Part shown: positions 47,783 to 59,179 of the stretch, in pieces
Layout of the letters: every line of letters starts with the position of its first letter
Numbering within the stretch: the stretch's first letter is position 1
NCBI GenBank assembly: GCA_900314485.1
Contig: OMVL01000002.1
Coordinates: forward strand, 1 to 64,000
DNA: 64,000 nucleotides
Source: an uncultured Eubacteriales bacterium
GTDB lineage: Bacteria; Bacillota; Clostridia; Oscillospirales; Oscillospiraceae
Reading direction: 5' to 3'
The notes under the pieces: model-generated
Seen by the model: only the letters and a program-made list of their open reading frames with translations
What the model was told of the DNA's origin: nothing
The model's database searches: none
Program-made: the position numbers and the translations under genes

Positions 47783-48490
47783 ATGATCACACTCACGCCC
47801 CGGCTCCAGGCGGTGGCCGACTATGTGCCGTCCCATTGCCGCTTTGCCGATGTTGGCACAGACCACGCCTATCTGCCCGTCTGGCTGATTCAGCACGGGA
47901 TTATCCGTTCCGCTGTTGCCTCCGATCTCCGTCAGGGGCCGCTGGACCGGGCCAGAGCCACCGCCCGGCAGTATGGCTGTACGGAGCGATTTGATTTCCG
48001 ACTTTCCGACGGTCTTGATGCCTTTGCACCCCACGAGGCGGACTGCATCGCCGTTGCCGGCATGGGGGGCGAGGCCATCCGATCCATCCTCTCCGCTGCG
48101 GCGTGGACAAAGGAGCATACCCGCCTCATTCTCCAGCCCCAGACCAACGTCCCGGAGCTTCGCCTGTGGCTCACTCAGTCCGGCTATCACATCCGGGAGG
48201 ATCGCATTATTCGGGAGGAAAACCGCTGGTACACTGTTCTGCTGGCGGAGGGCGGGGGAGACGATACCGTCTGGACTCCCGGCACCTTGCTGACCGGTAA
48301 CCCCGCCCGCTGGTCAGCCGGGGACGACCGAAAGGGTCATCTGCGTCACTTGCTGGAAAAACTGGACCGGCAGCTCGGCGGCCTGACCAAGGCTGCCGAG
48401 CCGGATCAAGAGCGGCAGATAAAGCTGTCACGAGCCCGTCAAGAACTGACTGCCATGCTGGAAGGGGAGAATACAAAATGCCAACCATAA
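47783..48490 (+). CDS. trmK: tRNA (adenine(22)-N(1))-methyltransferase TrmK
   Basis: 235 residues. SAM-binding start LTPRLQAVADYVPSHCRFAD followed by VGTDHAYLPVWL, then ASDLRQGPLDRARATA and the catalytic-type loop ADCIAVAGMGGEAIRSIL with LILQPQTNVPELRLWL. C-terminal coiled helix. Methylates A22 of tRNAs. It overlaps the Nif3-like gene by 13 bases, the same order (trmK followed by the yqfO/Nif3 gene) seen in Bacillus. Confidence 0.94.
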   Translation: MITLTPRLQAVADYVPSHCRFADVGTDHAYLPVWLIQHGIIRSAVASDLRQGPLDRARATARQYGCTERFDFRLSDGLDAFAPHEADCIAVAGMGGEAIRSILSAAAWTKEHTRLILQPQTNVPELRLWLTQSGYHIREDRIIREENRWYTVLLAEGGGDDTVWTPGTLLTGNPARWSAGDDRKGHLRHLLEKLDRQLGGLTKAAEPDQERQIKLSRARQELTAMLEGENTKCQP

Positions 48491-49296
48491 AAGCAATCTA
48501 TGACTTTCTAAACACAAAAGCCCCCTTCTCTCTTCAGGAGGACTGGGATAACTCCGGCTTTCTGGTGGGAGATCCAAACACAGAGGTGACTAAGGTTTTG
48601 ACCGCCCTCGACATCACAGACGAAGTCATTGCTGAGGCCGCCGCCTGGGGGGCCGAACTCATTGTCAGCCACCACCCCGTCATCTTCCGCCCCGTCCGTC
48701 AGGCCACAACGGGAGAGGCCGACCTCACCGGGCGCAAGGTTTGGAACATGGCCCGGCAGGGCATCTCTGCCATCTGCTGCCACACCGATTTGGATGTGAT
48801 AGAGGGCGGCGTCAATACAGTGCTGGCCCAAAAGCTGGGCTTGGAGGAGATCGAACAGCTGGAGCAGACGGGGACGGACCGAGAGGGGAGACCTTGCGGC
48901 ATCGGTCGCATCGGCAGCCTGCCCCAGCCCATGGAGACGCAGGCGTTTCTCAGGCTGGTCCGCAGCGCCCTTGCCCCCAACGGCATCCGCTATACCGACA
49001 GCGGCCGGCCTATCCGCCGGGTGGCGGTGGGCGGCGGCGCCTGCGGAGACATGGTGATGACAGCCTGGAAGGCAGGCTGTGACGCCTTTGTCACCTCGGA
49101 TGTGAAATACAACCAGTTTCTGGATGCGAAAGAGCTGGGCATGACGCTGGTGGACGCAGGACATTTCCCCACAGAGAATCCCGTCATACCGGTGGTGGCC
49201 CAGTGGCTGCGGGGGGCGTTCCCCCAGGTGAGAGTCCGCATCTCTCAGCGCCACAGGGAGGTCATCTCCTACGATTTGGGAGAAAACTCCCGCTGA
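48478..49296 (+). CDS. Nif3-like dinuclear metal center protein
   Basis: 272 residues. Metal-ligand motifs of the family: LIVSHHPVIFRPVRQ, CCHTDLDVIEGGVNTVLAQK, and VDAGHFPTENPVIPVVAQWL near the C-terminus. The start KAIYDFLNTKAPFSLQEDWD is also typical. Forms toroidal hexamers; proposed to be GTP cyclohydrolase I type 2-like or a metal chaperone, not settled. Lacks the middle PII-like insertion of Bacillus YqfO (about 370 residues). Translationally coupled to trmK. Confidence 0.93.
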   Translation: MPTIKAIYDFLNTKAPFSLQEDWDNSGFLVGDPNTEVTKVLTALDITDEVIAEAAAWGAELIVSHHPVIFRPVRQATTGEADLTGRKVWNMARQGISAICCHTDLDVIEGGVNTVLAQKLGLEEIEQLEQTGTDREGRPCGIGRIGSLPQPMETQAFLRLVRSALAPNGIRYTDSGRPIRRVAVGGGACGDMVMTAWKAGCDAFVTSDVKYNQFLDAKELGMTLVDAGHFPTENPVIPVVAQWLRGAFPQVRVRISQRHREVISYDLGENSR

Positions 49297-49300
49297 CCCC

Positions 49301-49329
49301 TTGCCATTGTGACAAAGAAGTGCTATATT
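49301..49329 (+). promoter_or_regulatory. Promoter of yebC
   Basis: TTGCCA, 17-base spacer, extended -10 TGCTATATT. Confidence 0.65.
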
Positions 49330-49380
49330 ATCAATGATTGTGACATAATTGCATTTTAACTTCAGGAAGGATGAAAGACA

Positions 49381-50115
49381 ATGTCCGGACATTCCAAATG
49401 GAATAACATTCAAAAGACCAAGGGCGCCGCTGACGCAAAGCGCTCTCAGGCTTTTACCAAGATCTCCCGTGAGATGATCGTCGCCGTCAAGATGGGCGGC
49501 TCCGGCGACCCCAAGAGCAACTCCAAGCTGGCCTCCATCATCGCTAAGGCCAAGGCAGTCAATATGCCCAAGGACAACATCAAGCGCACCATTGACCGTG
49601 CGCTGGCTGCCGGCAATACCGATAACTATGAGGATGTGGTCTATGAGGGCTACGGTCCCTCCGGCGTGGCTGTCATTGTCGAGGCCCTGACCGACAACCG
49701 CAACCGCACTGCCCCCAACGTCCGCCACCTGTTCGACAAGTATAACGGCAACCTGGGCGCCTCCGGCTGCGTCTCCTGGAGTTTTGACCGCAAGGGCGTC
49801 ATCGTGCTGAACAACGAGGACGACGAGCTGGATGAGGAGACCGTCATGATGGACGCTCTGGAAGCCGGCGCTGACGACGTGGAAGTGGATAACGGCGTGT
49901 TCGTGGTCTACACCGGCACCGACAACGTGGCCGAGGTCAGCGAGGCGCTGGAGGCGGCTGGCTACACCTTCCAGAGCGCTCAGGTGGAGATGGTCCCTCA
50001 GAACTACGTCAAGCTCACCGACGAGAAGGACATCCGCAACATGGAGAAGCTCATCGAACTGCTCGAGGAAGACGACGATGTGCAGAATGTCTGGCACAAC
50101 TGGGAGCAGGAGTAA
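49381..50115 (+). CDS. YebC/PmpR family protein
   Basis: 244 residues, full length. Family start MSGHSKWNNIQKTKGAADAK, then AKAVNMPKDNIKRTIDRA, EGYGPSGVAVIVEALTDNRN, and the acidic central domain DDELDEETVMMDALEAGADD. Known as transcriptional regulators; recent work links YebC to translation of polyproline stretches. Single-gene unit with its own promoter, closed by a terminator shared with rnpB. Confidence 0.96.
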   Translation: MSGHSKWNNIQKTKGAADAKRSQAFTKISREMIVAVKMGGSGDPKSNSKLASIIAKAKAVNMPKDNIKRTIDRALAAGNTDNYEDVVYEGYGPSGVAVIVEALTDNRNRTAPNVRHLFDKYNGNLGASGCVSWSFDRKGVIVLNNEDDELDEETVMMDALEAGADDVEVDNGVFVVYTGTDNVAEVSEALEAAGYTFQSAQVEMVPQNYVKLTDEKDIRNMEKLIELLEEDDDVQNVWHNWEQE

Positions 50116-50139
50116 TCTATCATTTACATTTTTATGATG

Positions 50140-50177
50140 AAAACACCTCAGGATCAAGACCGATCCTGAGGTGTTTT
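50140..50177. terminator. Bidirectional terminator between yebC and rnpB
   Basis: Sixteen-base perfect arms (aaaacacctcaggatc / gatcctgaggtgtttt) with a 6-base loop. Confidence 0.9.
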
Positions 50178-50182
50178 TGTCA

Positions 50183-50538
50183 TGCAAGCAAATCTATAAG
50201 CCGGGTTCTGTATTCGACAGACATCTATCTCGACTTGCCGTTGCCGACAAGCTCCAGCCACCTCCCCGGGACGGCCGGGCCGGCCATGTGTCCCTCCACG
50301 GTGTTGCTCCGAATAGAGTTTACAGAGCGGAGCAGTTCCCAGTCCGCTGGTGAGCTCTTACCTCGCCTTTCCACCCTTACCGGTGCGGGAAAACCCTACA
50401 CCGGCGGTATATCTCTGTTGCACTTGTCCTGAAGTCGCCTTCGGCGGGCGTTACCCGTTATTCTTGCCCTGTGGAGCCCGGACTTTCCTCACAGACGGGC
50501 CTTTCGCCCCGCCCGCGCGTCTGTCCAACTTACTTGCA
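50183..50538 (-). ncRNA. rnpB: RNase P RNA, class A
   Basis: Read on the minus strand it contains the universally conserved core: GAGGAAAGTCCGGGCTCCAC near the 5' end, CAGGGCAAGAATAACGGGTA, GGGTAAGG-like P10/11 elements (GGTAAGAGCTCACCAGCGG), and the 3' part CAGAACCCGGCTTATAG. The ends GCAAG and CTTGC can form P1. Class A layout, as in most Clostridia. It is the catalytic RNA that matures tRNA 5' ends. The 5' end is set from its promoter, the 3' end from P1 pairing; both may be a few bases off. Confidence 0.95.
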
Positions 50539-50544
50539 GAGGCT

Positions 50545-50573
50545 ATTGTAACGGATTTGCCGGAAAAAGTCAA
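50545..50573 (-). promoter_or_regulatory. Promoter of rnpB
   Basis: Minus-strand TTGACT, 17-base spacer, TACAAT, ending about 7 bases before the mature RNA start. Confidence 0.85.
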
Positions 50574-50629
50574 ACCGTCCTGACCGATCAAAATTTCCCC
50601 AATTACGCCCCCTGGCGGACCCCTTCTGC

Positions 50630-50658
50630 TTGAATTTGCCGGCATCAAAGGCTATAAT
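50630..50658 (+). promoter_or_regulatory. Promoter of the murD operon
   Basis: TTGAAT, 17-base spacer, perfect TATAAT, 32 bases before the start. Confidence 0.75.
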
Positions 50659-50690
50659 ATAAAAAGCTATGTACATTGGGAGGTAAGACC

Positions 50691-52073
50691 ATGACATTTA
50701 CCGAATGGCTTGATTCACTGAAAGACAAAACCGTTGCCATTGTCGGCATCGGCGTTTCCAATACGCCCCTCATCCGCCTGCTCACCGACCGCGGTGTGGC
50801 AGTTACCGCCTGCGACAGGGCGACGAGAGAGAAATTCCAAAACGAGCCGCTGCTCACCGAACTGGAGGAGCGGGGCGTGAAGCTGCAAATGGGAGAGCAT
50901 TATCTGGACGGCCTTGACCACGACTTTATCTTCCGCTCTCCCGGCATCCGTCCTGACATCCCCGCCTTTGAAGCGGCGAAAGAGCGGGGGAGCGTCATCA
51001 CCTCCGAGATGGAGGTCTTCTTTGACGTCTGCCCCTGCAAAAAGATCGCCGTCACCGGTTCCGACGGAAAGACGACGACCACCACCATTATTGCAAAGCT
51101 GCTGGAGGCCGAGGGTTACACCGTCCATCTCGGCGGCAACATCGGCCACCCGCTGCTGGCGGAGACAGGAGAGATGAAGCAGTCGGACATTGCTGTGCTT
51201 GAACTGTCCTCCTTCCAGCTCATGACCATGCACGATTCCCCGGACATCGCCGTTATTACCAACCTGGCTCCCAACCATCTGGACATCCACAAGGGGATGG
51301 AGGAGTATGTCTCTGCTAAGGAGAATATCTACCTCTGGCAGAATGAAAACGGAACGGTCGTCCTCAACCACGACAATGAGATCACCCGCTCCTTTGCCCC
51401 CAAGGTCAAGGGCAAGCTGACCTGGTTTGCCCGCCAAACGGCAATTGACACCGGCGTGACGCTGGAAGGAGATGCCATCGTAGTCAAGGGGGACCGCACC
51501 GTCTTGCCCACAAGTGACATTCTGCTCCCCGGTGTACACAACTGGGAGAACTATATGGCGGCCATTGCCGCAGTAGACGGCCTCGTCTCCGACGAGACGA
51601 TTCGCGCTTTTGCCCGCACCTTCGGCGGCGTAGAGCACCGCATTGAACTCATACGGGAACTGAACGGGGTCAAATATTACAACGATTCCATTGCATCCAG
51701 CCCCAGCCGCACCCAGGCAGGACTCCGCTCCTTCCGGCAGAAGGTCATCCTCATCGCCGGCGGATATGATAAGCACCTGGACTATACCGAACTCGGCCCG
51801 GAAATCATCGCCCACGTCAAGGCACTGGTGCTCACCGGCGCAACGGCAGGGAAGATCAAGACCGCCGCAGAAGGGGCGGAGGGTTATGACCCCGTAAAGC
51901 TTCCCATCTACGACGGGCTGGATTTTGAAGGGGCGCTGAACAAGGCCCATGAAATTGCCCGACCGGGAGATGTGGTGATCCTCTCCCCGGCATCCGCCTC
52001 CTTTGACCAGTTCAAAAACTTTATGGTGCGGGGCAATACCTTTAAACAGCTGGTCTGGCAGTTGGACAAATAA
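50691..52073 (+). CDS. murD: UDP-N-acetylmuramoyl-L-alanine--D-glutamate ligase
   Basis: 460 residues from the ATG at 50691 (GGGAGG seven bases upstream). Mur ligase motifs: VAIVGIGVSNTPLIRLL (N-terminal UDP binding), ATP loop IAVTGSDGKTTTTTIIA, LELSSFQLMTMHDSPDIAV, NLAPNHLDIHKGMEEYVSAK, then HRIELIRELNGVKYYNDSIA and LIAGGYDKHLDYTEL. Adds D-Glu to UDP-MurNAc-Ala in peptidoglycan synthesis. Here it is away from the dcw cluster and leads an operon of peptidase genes. Confidence 0.96.
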   Translation: MTFTEWLDSLKDKTVAIVGIGVSNTPLIRLLTDRGVAVTACDRATREKFQNEPLLTELEERGVKLQMGEHYLDGLDHDFIFRSPGIRPDIPAFEAAKERGSVITSEMEVFFDVCPCKKIAVTGSDGKTTTTTIIAKLLEAEGYTVHLGGNIGHPLLAETGEMKQSDIAVLELSSFQLMTMHDSPDIAVITNLAPNHLDIHKGMEEYVSAKENIYLWQNENGTVVLNHDNEITRSFAPKVKGKLTWFARQTAIDTGVTLEGDAIVVKGDRTVLPTSDILLPGVHNWENYMAAIAAVDGLVSDETIRAFARTFGGVEHRIELIRELNGVKYYNDSIASSPSRTQAGLRSFRQKVILIAGGYDKHLDYTELGPEIIAHVKALVLTGATAGKIKTAAEGAEGYDPVKLPIYDGLDFEGALNKAHEIARPGDVVILSPASASFDQFKNFMVRGNTFKQLVWQLDK

Positions 52074-52092
52074 GTTGAGGAATTAGAGAGAT

Positions 52093-53136
52093 ATGAGCTA
52101 TTTTGATGATGTTTCCGGGTTGTGCCAAACGCCCGGTCCCTCCGGGTTTGAAGGCCCGGCAGCGGAGAAAGCGGCCCGACTGCTGGCCCCGCTGGTGGAT
52201 GAACTAAAAGTAGACCGTCTCGGCAGCGTCATCGGCGTCCGCTGCTGCGGGAAACCTGGGGCTAAAAAAGTCCTGCTGGACGCCCATCTGGACGAGGTCG
52301 GGCTGATCGTCACCGGACACAAGGACGGCTTTCTGCAAATGCGCACCCTGGGCGGCATTGACCCCAGAGTACTGGCGGATCGGGAGCTGACCGTCCTCTC
52401 CGACCCTCCTATGCTGGGCGTGGTGGCGGTGAAACCGCCTCACATCATGGCCGCCGGCGAGGCGGACAATGCTGTCCCCATCCGTGACCTGTGGCTGGAT
52501 GTGGGCCTGACCCAGGAGCAGGCGGAGAAAGCCGCTCCCGTGGGTACCCCCATTGTCTACCGGGAGGAGACCTTCCGGCTGGGGGAGGATCTAATTGCCG
52601 GCAAGAGCCTGGACGACCGCTCCTGCTTTGCCATCCTCCTGCGGACACTGGAACTGCTGAAAGGGGAGGAACTGGACGTGGACGTGGCCGTCCTCGGCTC
52701 CTGCTTTGAGGAGACCTCCGGCGACGGCGCATTGGTGGCCACCTTCGCCCAGGACCCTGACTGCGCCATTGCGGTGGACGTCACCTTTGCCAAGACCCAT
52801 GACGACAAGGACACGGGCTTTGAGCTGGGCAGCGGCCCGGCGGTGGGCATCGGACCCAACTGCGCCCGCTGGATGGTCTCTCTGCTGAAAAAAGCGGCGG
52901 CGGAGGAGCATATTCCCTGGAATCCGGAGGTCATGGCGGGCAATACCGGCACCAACGGCTGGGATATGCAGGTGGTCCGGGAGGGGGTCCCTGTGGCCCT
53001 GGTCTCGCTGCCGCTCAGATATATGCACACCCCGCTGGAGGTCGTCTCTGAAAAGGACGCAGAGCAGTCCGCCCAGCTTCTGGCGGCCTTCCTGCGCCGT
53101 GTCGGAAAGGAGGATGCCCTGTGCTGGAGGAACTGA
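52093..53136 (+). CDS. M42 family metalloaminopeptidase (first of three)
   Basis: 347 residues. Two-zinc M42 motifs: DAHLDEVGLIVTGHKDG (His/Asp), SLDDRSCFAILLRTLELL, the general-base pair in SCFEETSGDGA, and AIAVDVTFAKTHDD. The C-terminal TNGWDMQVVREGVPVALVSL carries a glycine-rich loop. Family members form dodecameric peptide-trimming shells or act as glucanases. Nineteen bases after murD; overlaps the next M42 gene by 16 bases. Together the three genes suggest mixed complexes with distinct specificities (inference). Confidence 0.92.
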   Translation: MSYFDDVSGLCQTPGPSGFEGPAAEKAARLLAPLVDELKVDRLGSVIGVRCCGKPGAKKVLLDAHLDEVGLIVTGHKDGFLQMRTLGGIDPRVLADRELTVLSDPPMLGVVAVKPPHIMAAGEADNAVPIRDLWLDVGLTQEQAEKAAPVGTPIVYREETFRLGEDLIAGKSLDDRSCFAILLRTLELLKGEELDVDVAVLGSCFEETSGDGALVATFAQDPDCAIAVDVTFAKTHDDKDTGFELGSGPAVGIGPNCARWMVSLLKKAAAEEHIPWNPEVMAGNTGTNGWDMQVVREGVPVALVSLPLRYMHTPLEVVSEKDAEQSAQLLAAFLRRVGKEDALCWRN

Positions 53137-54149
53137 AAACACTCTGCCGGCTCTCCGGCGTGTCCAGCCATGAGGACGATGTGCGCAGCTACATCCGCAC
53201 TCAGGCAGAGCCTTATGCCCACAGCATCCGGGTAGATGCCATGGGCAACCTGATCGTATTCAAAAAAGGCGCAAAGTCCGCCCCGGAGCACCTGATGCTG
53301 GCCGCGCACATGGACGAGGTGGGCCTGATGATCGACCGTATCCACGACGACGGTACCCTGGGTTTCCAGTTCGTGGGCGGCGTCAACCGGGCCGTGGTCA
53401 TCGGAAAGAAGGTCTATCTGGGAGAGCGCCGTATCCCCGCCGTGGTGGGCATGAAGCCCATCCATCTGACCACCGCTGAGGAGCGGAAAAAGGTCCCCAA
53501 GACGAAAGACCTCTACCTGGATATAGGCTGCTCGTCCAAGGAAGAAGCAGAGAAATTGGTAGAACTGGGCGATGTGGGCGTCTTTTCCGACGATGTGCGG
53601 GAGTTCGGCAACGGACTGCTGAAAGCCAAGGCCATTGACGACCGGGTGGGCTGCGCCGTATTGCTGGACCTCCTCCGGGAGGACCTGCCTATGGATGTCA
53701 CCTTTGCCTTTACCGTTCAGGAAGAGGTGGGCACCCGCGGTGCCTTCGGCGCAGCTTTCTCCGTCAAACCCAAGGTTGCCCTCATTGTAGAGGGTACTAC
53801 CGCCGCCGACCTCCCCGAACTGGAGGGGGGCGAATGGGTCTGCCGTGTGGGCAAGGGGCCGGTGCTTCCCTATATGGACGGCAGCACGATTTACGACCGC
53901 GCTCTGTTTCTCAAGCTGCGCAGGCTGGCAGAGGAGCACAATATCCCCTGGCAGACCAAGCAATACATCTCCGGCGGCACCGACGCAAGGACGATCCAGC
54001 GCAGCCGCTCCGGCGTCCGGGTGGCAGGCATGGCGGCGGCAGTCCGCTATCTCCATGCCCCGTCCAGTGTGGCCGCCGTTTCCGACTATGAGGCAATGAT
54101 TCAGCTGGGACGTCTCTTTATCGAGGCAGTCGCAGAGGAGGTAGAATAA
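53121..54149 (+). CDS. M42 family metalloaminopeptidase (second of three)
   Basis: 342 residues from a GTG at 53121; AAAGGAGG lies upstream in the end of the first M42 gene. Zinc motifs: LAAHMDEVGLMIDRIHDDG, KAIDDRVGCAVLLDLL, VQEEVGTRGAFGAAFSVKP with the catalytic Glu pair, and ALIVEGTTAADLPE. C-terminal ISGGTDARTIQRSRSGVRVA carries the fifth zinc-ligand region. Overlaps the previous gene by 16 bases and the next by one (TAATG). Confidence 0.92.
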   Translation: MLEELKTLCRLSGVSSHEDDVRSYIRTQAEPYAHSIRVDAMGNLIVFKKGAKSAPEHLMLAAHMDEVGLMIDRIHDDGTLGFQFVGGVNRAVVIGKKVYLGERRIPAVVGMKPIHLTTAEERKKVPKTKDLYLDIGCSSKEEAEKLVELGDVGVFSDDVREFGNGLLKAKAIDDRVGCAVLLDLLREDLPMDVTFAFTVQEEVGTRGAFGAAFSVKPKVALIVEGTTAADLPELEGGEWVCRVGKGPVLPYMDGSTIYDRALFLKLRRLAEEHNIPWQTKQYISGGTDARTIQRSRSGVRVAGMAAAVRYLHAPSSVAAVSDYEAMIQLGRLFIEAVAEEVE

Positions 54150-55150
54150 TGGATACATTTGAAGTATTGTCGAAGCTTACCGCCGCCCACGGCGTCTCCG
54201 GTGACGAGGGGGAGATCCGCTCCCTCATCCGCACACTGGCAGAGCCTTATGCCGACGAGATTTATGAAGATGTGATGGGCAACCTGATCGTCCGCAAGAA
54301 GGGCAGCGGCGCCAAGGTGCTCTTTGCCGCTCATATGGACTCCATCGGCCTGGTTGCGACGAATATCGACACGGACGGCTTTGTCCGCTTCGCTACCCTG
54401 GGAGGCTTTGCCGTTCCCGATCTGGTAGATCAGACCTTCCGCTTCGCCAACGGCGCCTATGCCCTCTGCTGCCCCAAGGAGGACAAACTGGAGAGTGCAA
54501 AGAAGCGTGACCTCTATCTGGACGTCGGCGCAAAGGATGAGACAGAAGCGAAGGAACTGATTGCGGTAGGTGATACCGCCGCCTATGTCAGCCCCCTGAA
54601 GCGCCTGGGCAGCAGCCGTATCTCCGGCTGTTATCTGGATAACCGCATCGGCTGTCTGGCGCTTCTACAGGCGCTGGAGGGGATCAAGCACCCTGCCAAT
54701 GACCTCTATTTTGTCTTTACCGTTCAGGAAGAGGTGGGCACCCGGGGCGCAAAGCCCGCCGCCTTCGGCATTGACCCGGATTACGGCATCGCCGTTGACG
54801 TGACCTGCCCCGACGATGTGCCCGGCAGCGAGCACGACGGCACCACCTATCTGGGGAAGGGCGCCGCCATCAAGATCATGGACCGCTCTGTCATCTGCTC
54901 TGCCGCCTTGGTCCGCAGCCTGAACGAGCTGGCCAAGGAGCGGAACATTCCCGTTCAGCAGGACATCCTCTCCTGCGGCGGCACCGACGCCGGGCCCATC
55001 CGCACCACCCGGGGCGGCGTCATGACCGGCGGCATCTCCATTCCCTGCCGCTATACCCATTCCGCTCTGGAGCTTTGCGACCTGGCCGATCTGGACGCCT
55101 GCGTCCGGCTCATCACCGCATTTTGTGAGAAGGAGCAGCCCCGGGTATGA
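54149..55150 (+). CDS. M42 family metalloaminopeptidase (third of three)
   Basis: 333 residues. Motifs: FAAHMDSIGLVATNIDTDG, YLDNRIGCLALLQALEG, VQEEVGTRGAKPAAFGIDP and GIAVDVTCPDDVPGSEHDG; ISCGGTDAGPIRTTRGGV-like loop (LSCGGTDAGPIRTTRGG) near the C-terminus. The second zinc-site residue pattern has Ser in place of Glu (HMDSIG), which may shift specificity. Its ATG overlaps the second M42 stop by one base and its stop overlaps the next start by four. Confidence 0.92.
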   Translation: MDTFEVLSKLTAAHGVSGDEGEIRSLIRTLAEPYADEIYEDVMGNLIVRKKGSGAKVLFAAHMDSIGLVATNIDTDGFVRFATLGGFAVPDLVDQTFRFANGAYALCCPKEDKLESAKKRDLYLDVGAKDETEAKELIAVGDTAAYVSPLKRLGSSRISGCYLDNRIGCLALLQALEGIKHPANDLYFVFTVQEEVGTRGAKPAAFGIDPDYGIAVDVTCPDDVPGSEHDGTTYLGKGAAIKIMDRSVICSAALVRSLNELAKERNIPVQQDILSCGGTDAGPIRTTRGGVMTGGISIPCRYTHSALELCDLADLDACVRLITAFCEKEQPRV

Positions 55151-56396
55151 GTTCACTGCAATTTTCCGAACGAGTTTTAAATCTGGCCAGAGAGGCTCAG
55201 ACTGACATTCAGGGGCAGTTTGCCGCCATCGATGAGATCGCTGAATATAACAGCCAAAAGGTGTTGGCTGCCTTCCAGAACAACCGGGTAGCCGAGGCCT
55301 ATTTTGCCGGCACTACCGGCTACGGCTATGACGACCTGGGCCGGGATATGCTGGACAAGATCTACGCCGACATCTTTGGGACGGAGGACGCTCTGGTCCG
55401 CATCCAGTTTGTCAACGGCACCCATGCCATCGCCTCCTGCCTCTACGGCGTGCTGGAGCCGGGAGACGTGCTGCTCTCCGCCGTGGGCGCACCTTACGAC
55501 ACCATTCAGGGGGTCATCGGCATCACCGGAGACTACCCCCTGAGCTTGAAAAAGTACGGCATCGAATACCGGGAGGTGCCTATTTCCCGGGAAAACACAC
55601 CGGATCGGGGGCGTCTTGCGGAAATGGCCGCCGACCCCAAGGTCAAGGCGGTGCTCATCCAGCGCTCCAAGGGCTATTCCACCAGAGCGTCCCTGTCCGT
55701 CGCTGAGATCGGGGAACTGATCTCCGTGGTGAAGTCCGTCAATCCCAATGCGATCTGTGTGGTGGACAACTGCTACGGCGAGTTTGTGGAAAAGACGGAG
55801 CCGTCACAAGTGGGAGCAGACCTGATCGTGGGCAGTCTCATCAAAAACCCCGGCGGCGGCCTGGCCCCCACCGGCGGCTATCTCTGCGGGCGGGCGGACC
55901 TGGTGGAGCGGGCCTCCTTCCGGCTCACTGTGCCCGGCATCGGCCGGGAGTGCGGAGCCACATTGGGCAACAACCGCAGTCTCTATCAGGGCCTGTTTCT
56001 GGCACCCCATACCGTGGCCCAGGCATTGAAAACCGCCATCTTTGCCGCCCGGATGATGGAAAAGCTGGGCTATGACACTGAGCCCCGGTCCGATCAGACC
56101 CGCCATGACATTATCCAGATGATCTCGCTGAACGCTCCCGAACGTGTCGAGCGGTTCTGCCGGGGCATACAGGCGGGCTCGCCCGTAGACAGCTTTGTAA
56201 CGCCCGTACCCTGGGATATGCCGGGGTATGACGTTCCCGTCATTATGGCAGCGGGGGCGTTCATTCAGGGCGCTTCCATTGAGCTCTCCGCCGACGCCCC
56301 CATGCGGGAGCCTTACACCGTCTATATGCAGGGCGGCCTGACTTACGAATCGGGCAAGACCGGCATCCTGCTGGCAGCGGAAGAGCTGCTCCGGGG

Positions 56397-56400
<4 letters not shown>
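55147..56400 (+). CDS. Methionine gamma-lyase family protein (YnbB-like, PLP)
   Basis: 417 residues, ATGA overlap with the third M42 gene. PLP fold of the YnbB/aluminium-resistance type: TTGYGYDDLGRDMLDKIYAD, IQFVNGTHAIASCLYGVL, CVVDNCYGEFVEKTEPS and the Schiff-base lysine in VGSLIKNPGGGLAPTGGY. Distant from canonical MGL; substrate unproven, possibly Met or cysteine derivatives. Placed after three aminopeptidases, it may degrade amino acids they release (inference). Convergent with yunB, stops overlapping by four bases. Confidence 0.9.
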
Positions 56401-59160
<2,760 letters not shown>

Positions 59161-59179
59161 GTAAAGAGAGGAATCAATC

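Noticed and set aside
48508..50187. 559-codon frame antisense to the Nif3-like and yebC genes
   Set aside because: Crosses two genes, a promoter and a terminator; shadow frame.
50171..50583. Short open frames on the plus strand over rnpB
   Set aside because: The sequence is explained by a complete class A RNase P RNA with its own promoter.
52557..54158. 533-codon frame antisense to the M42 genes
   Set aside because: Mirror of two conserved peptidase genes with no independent evidence.
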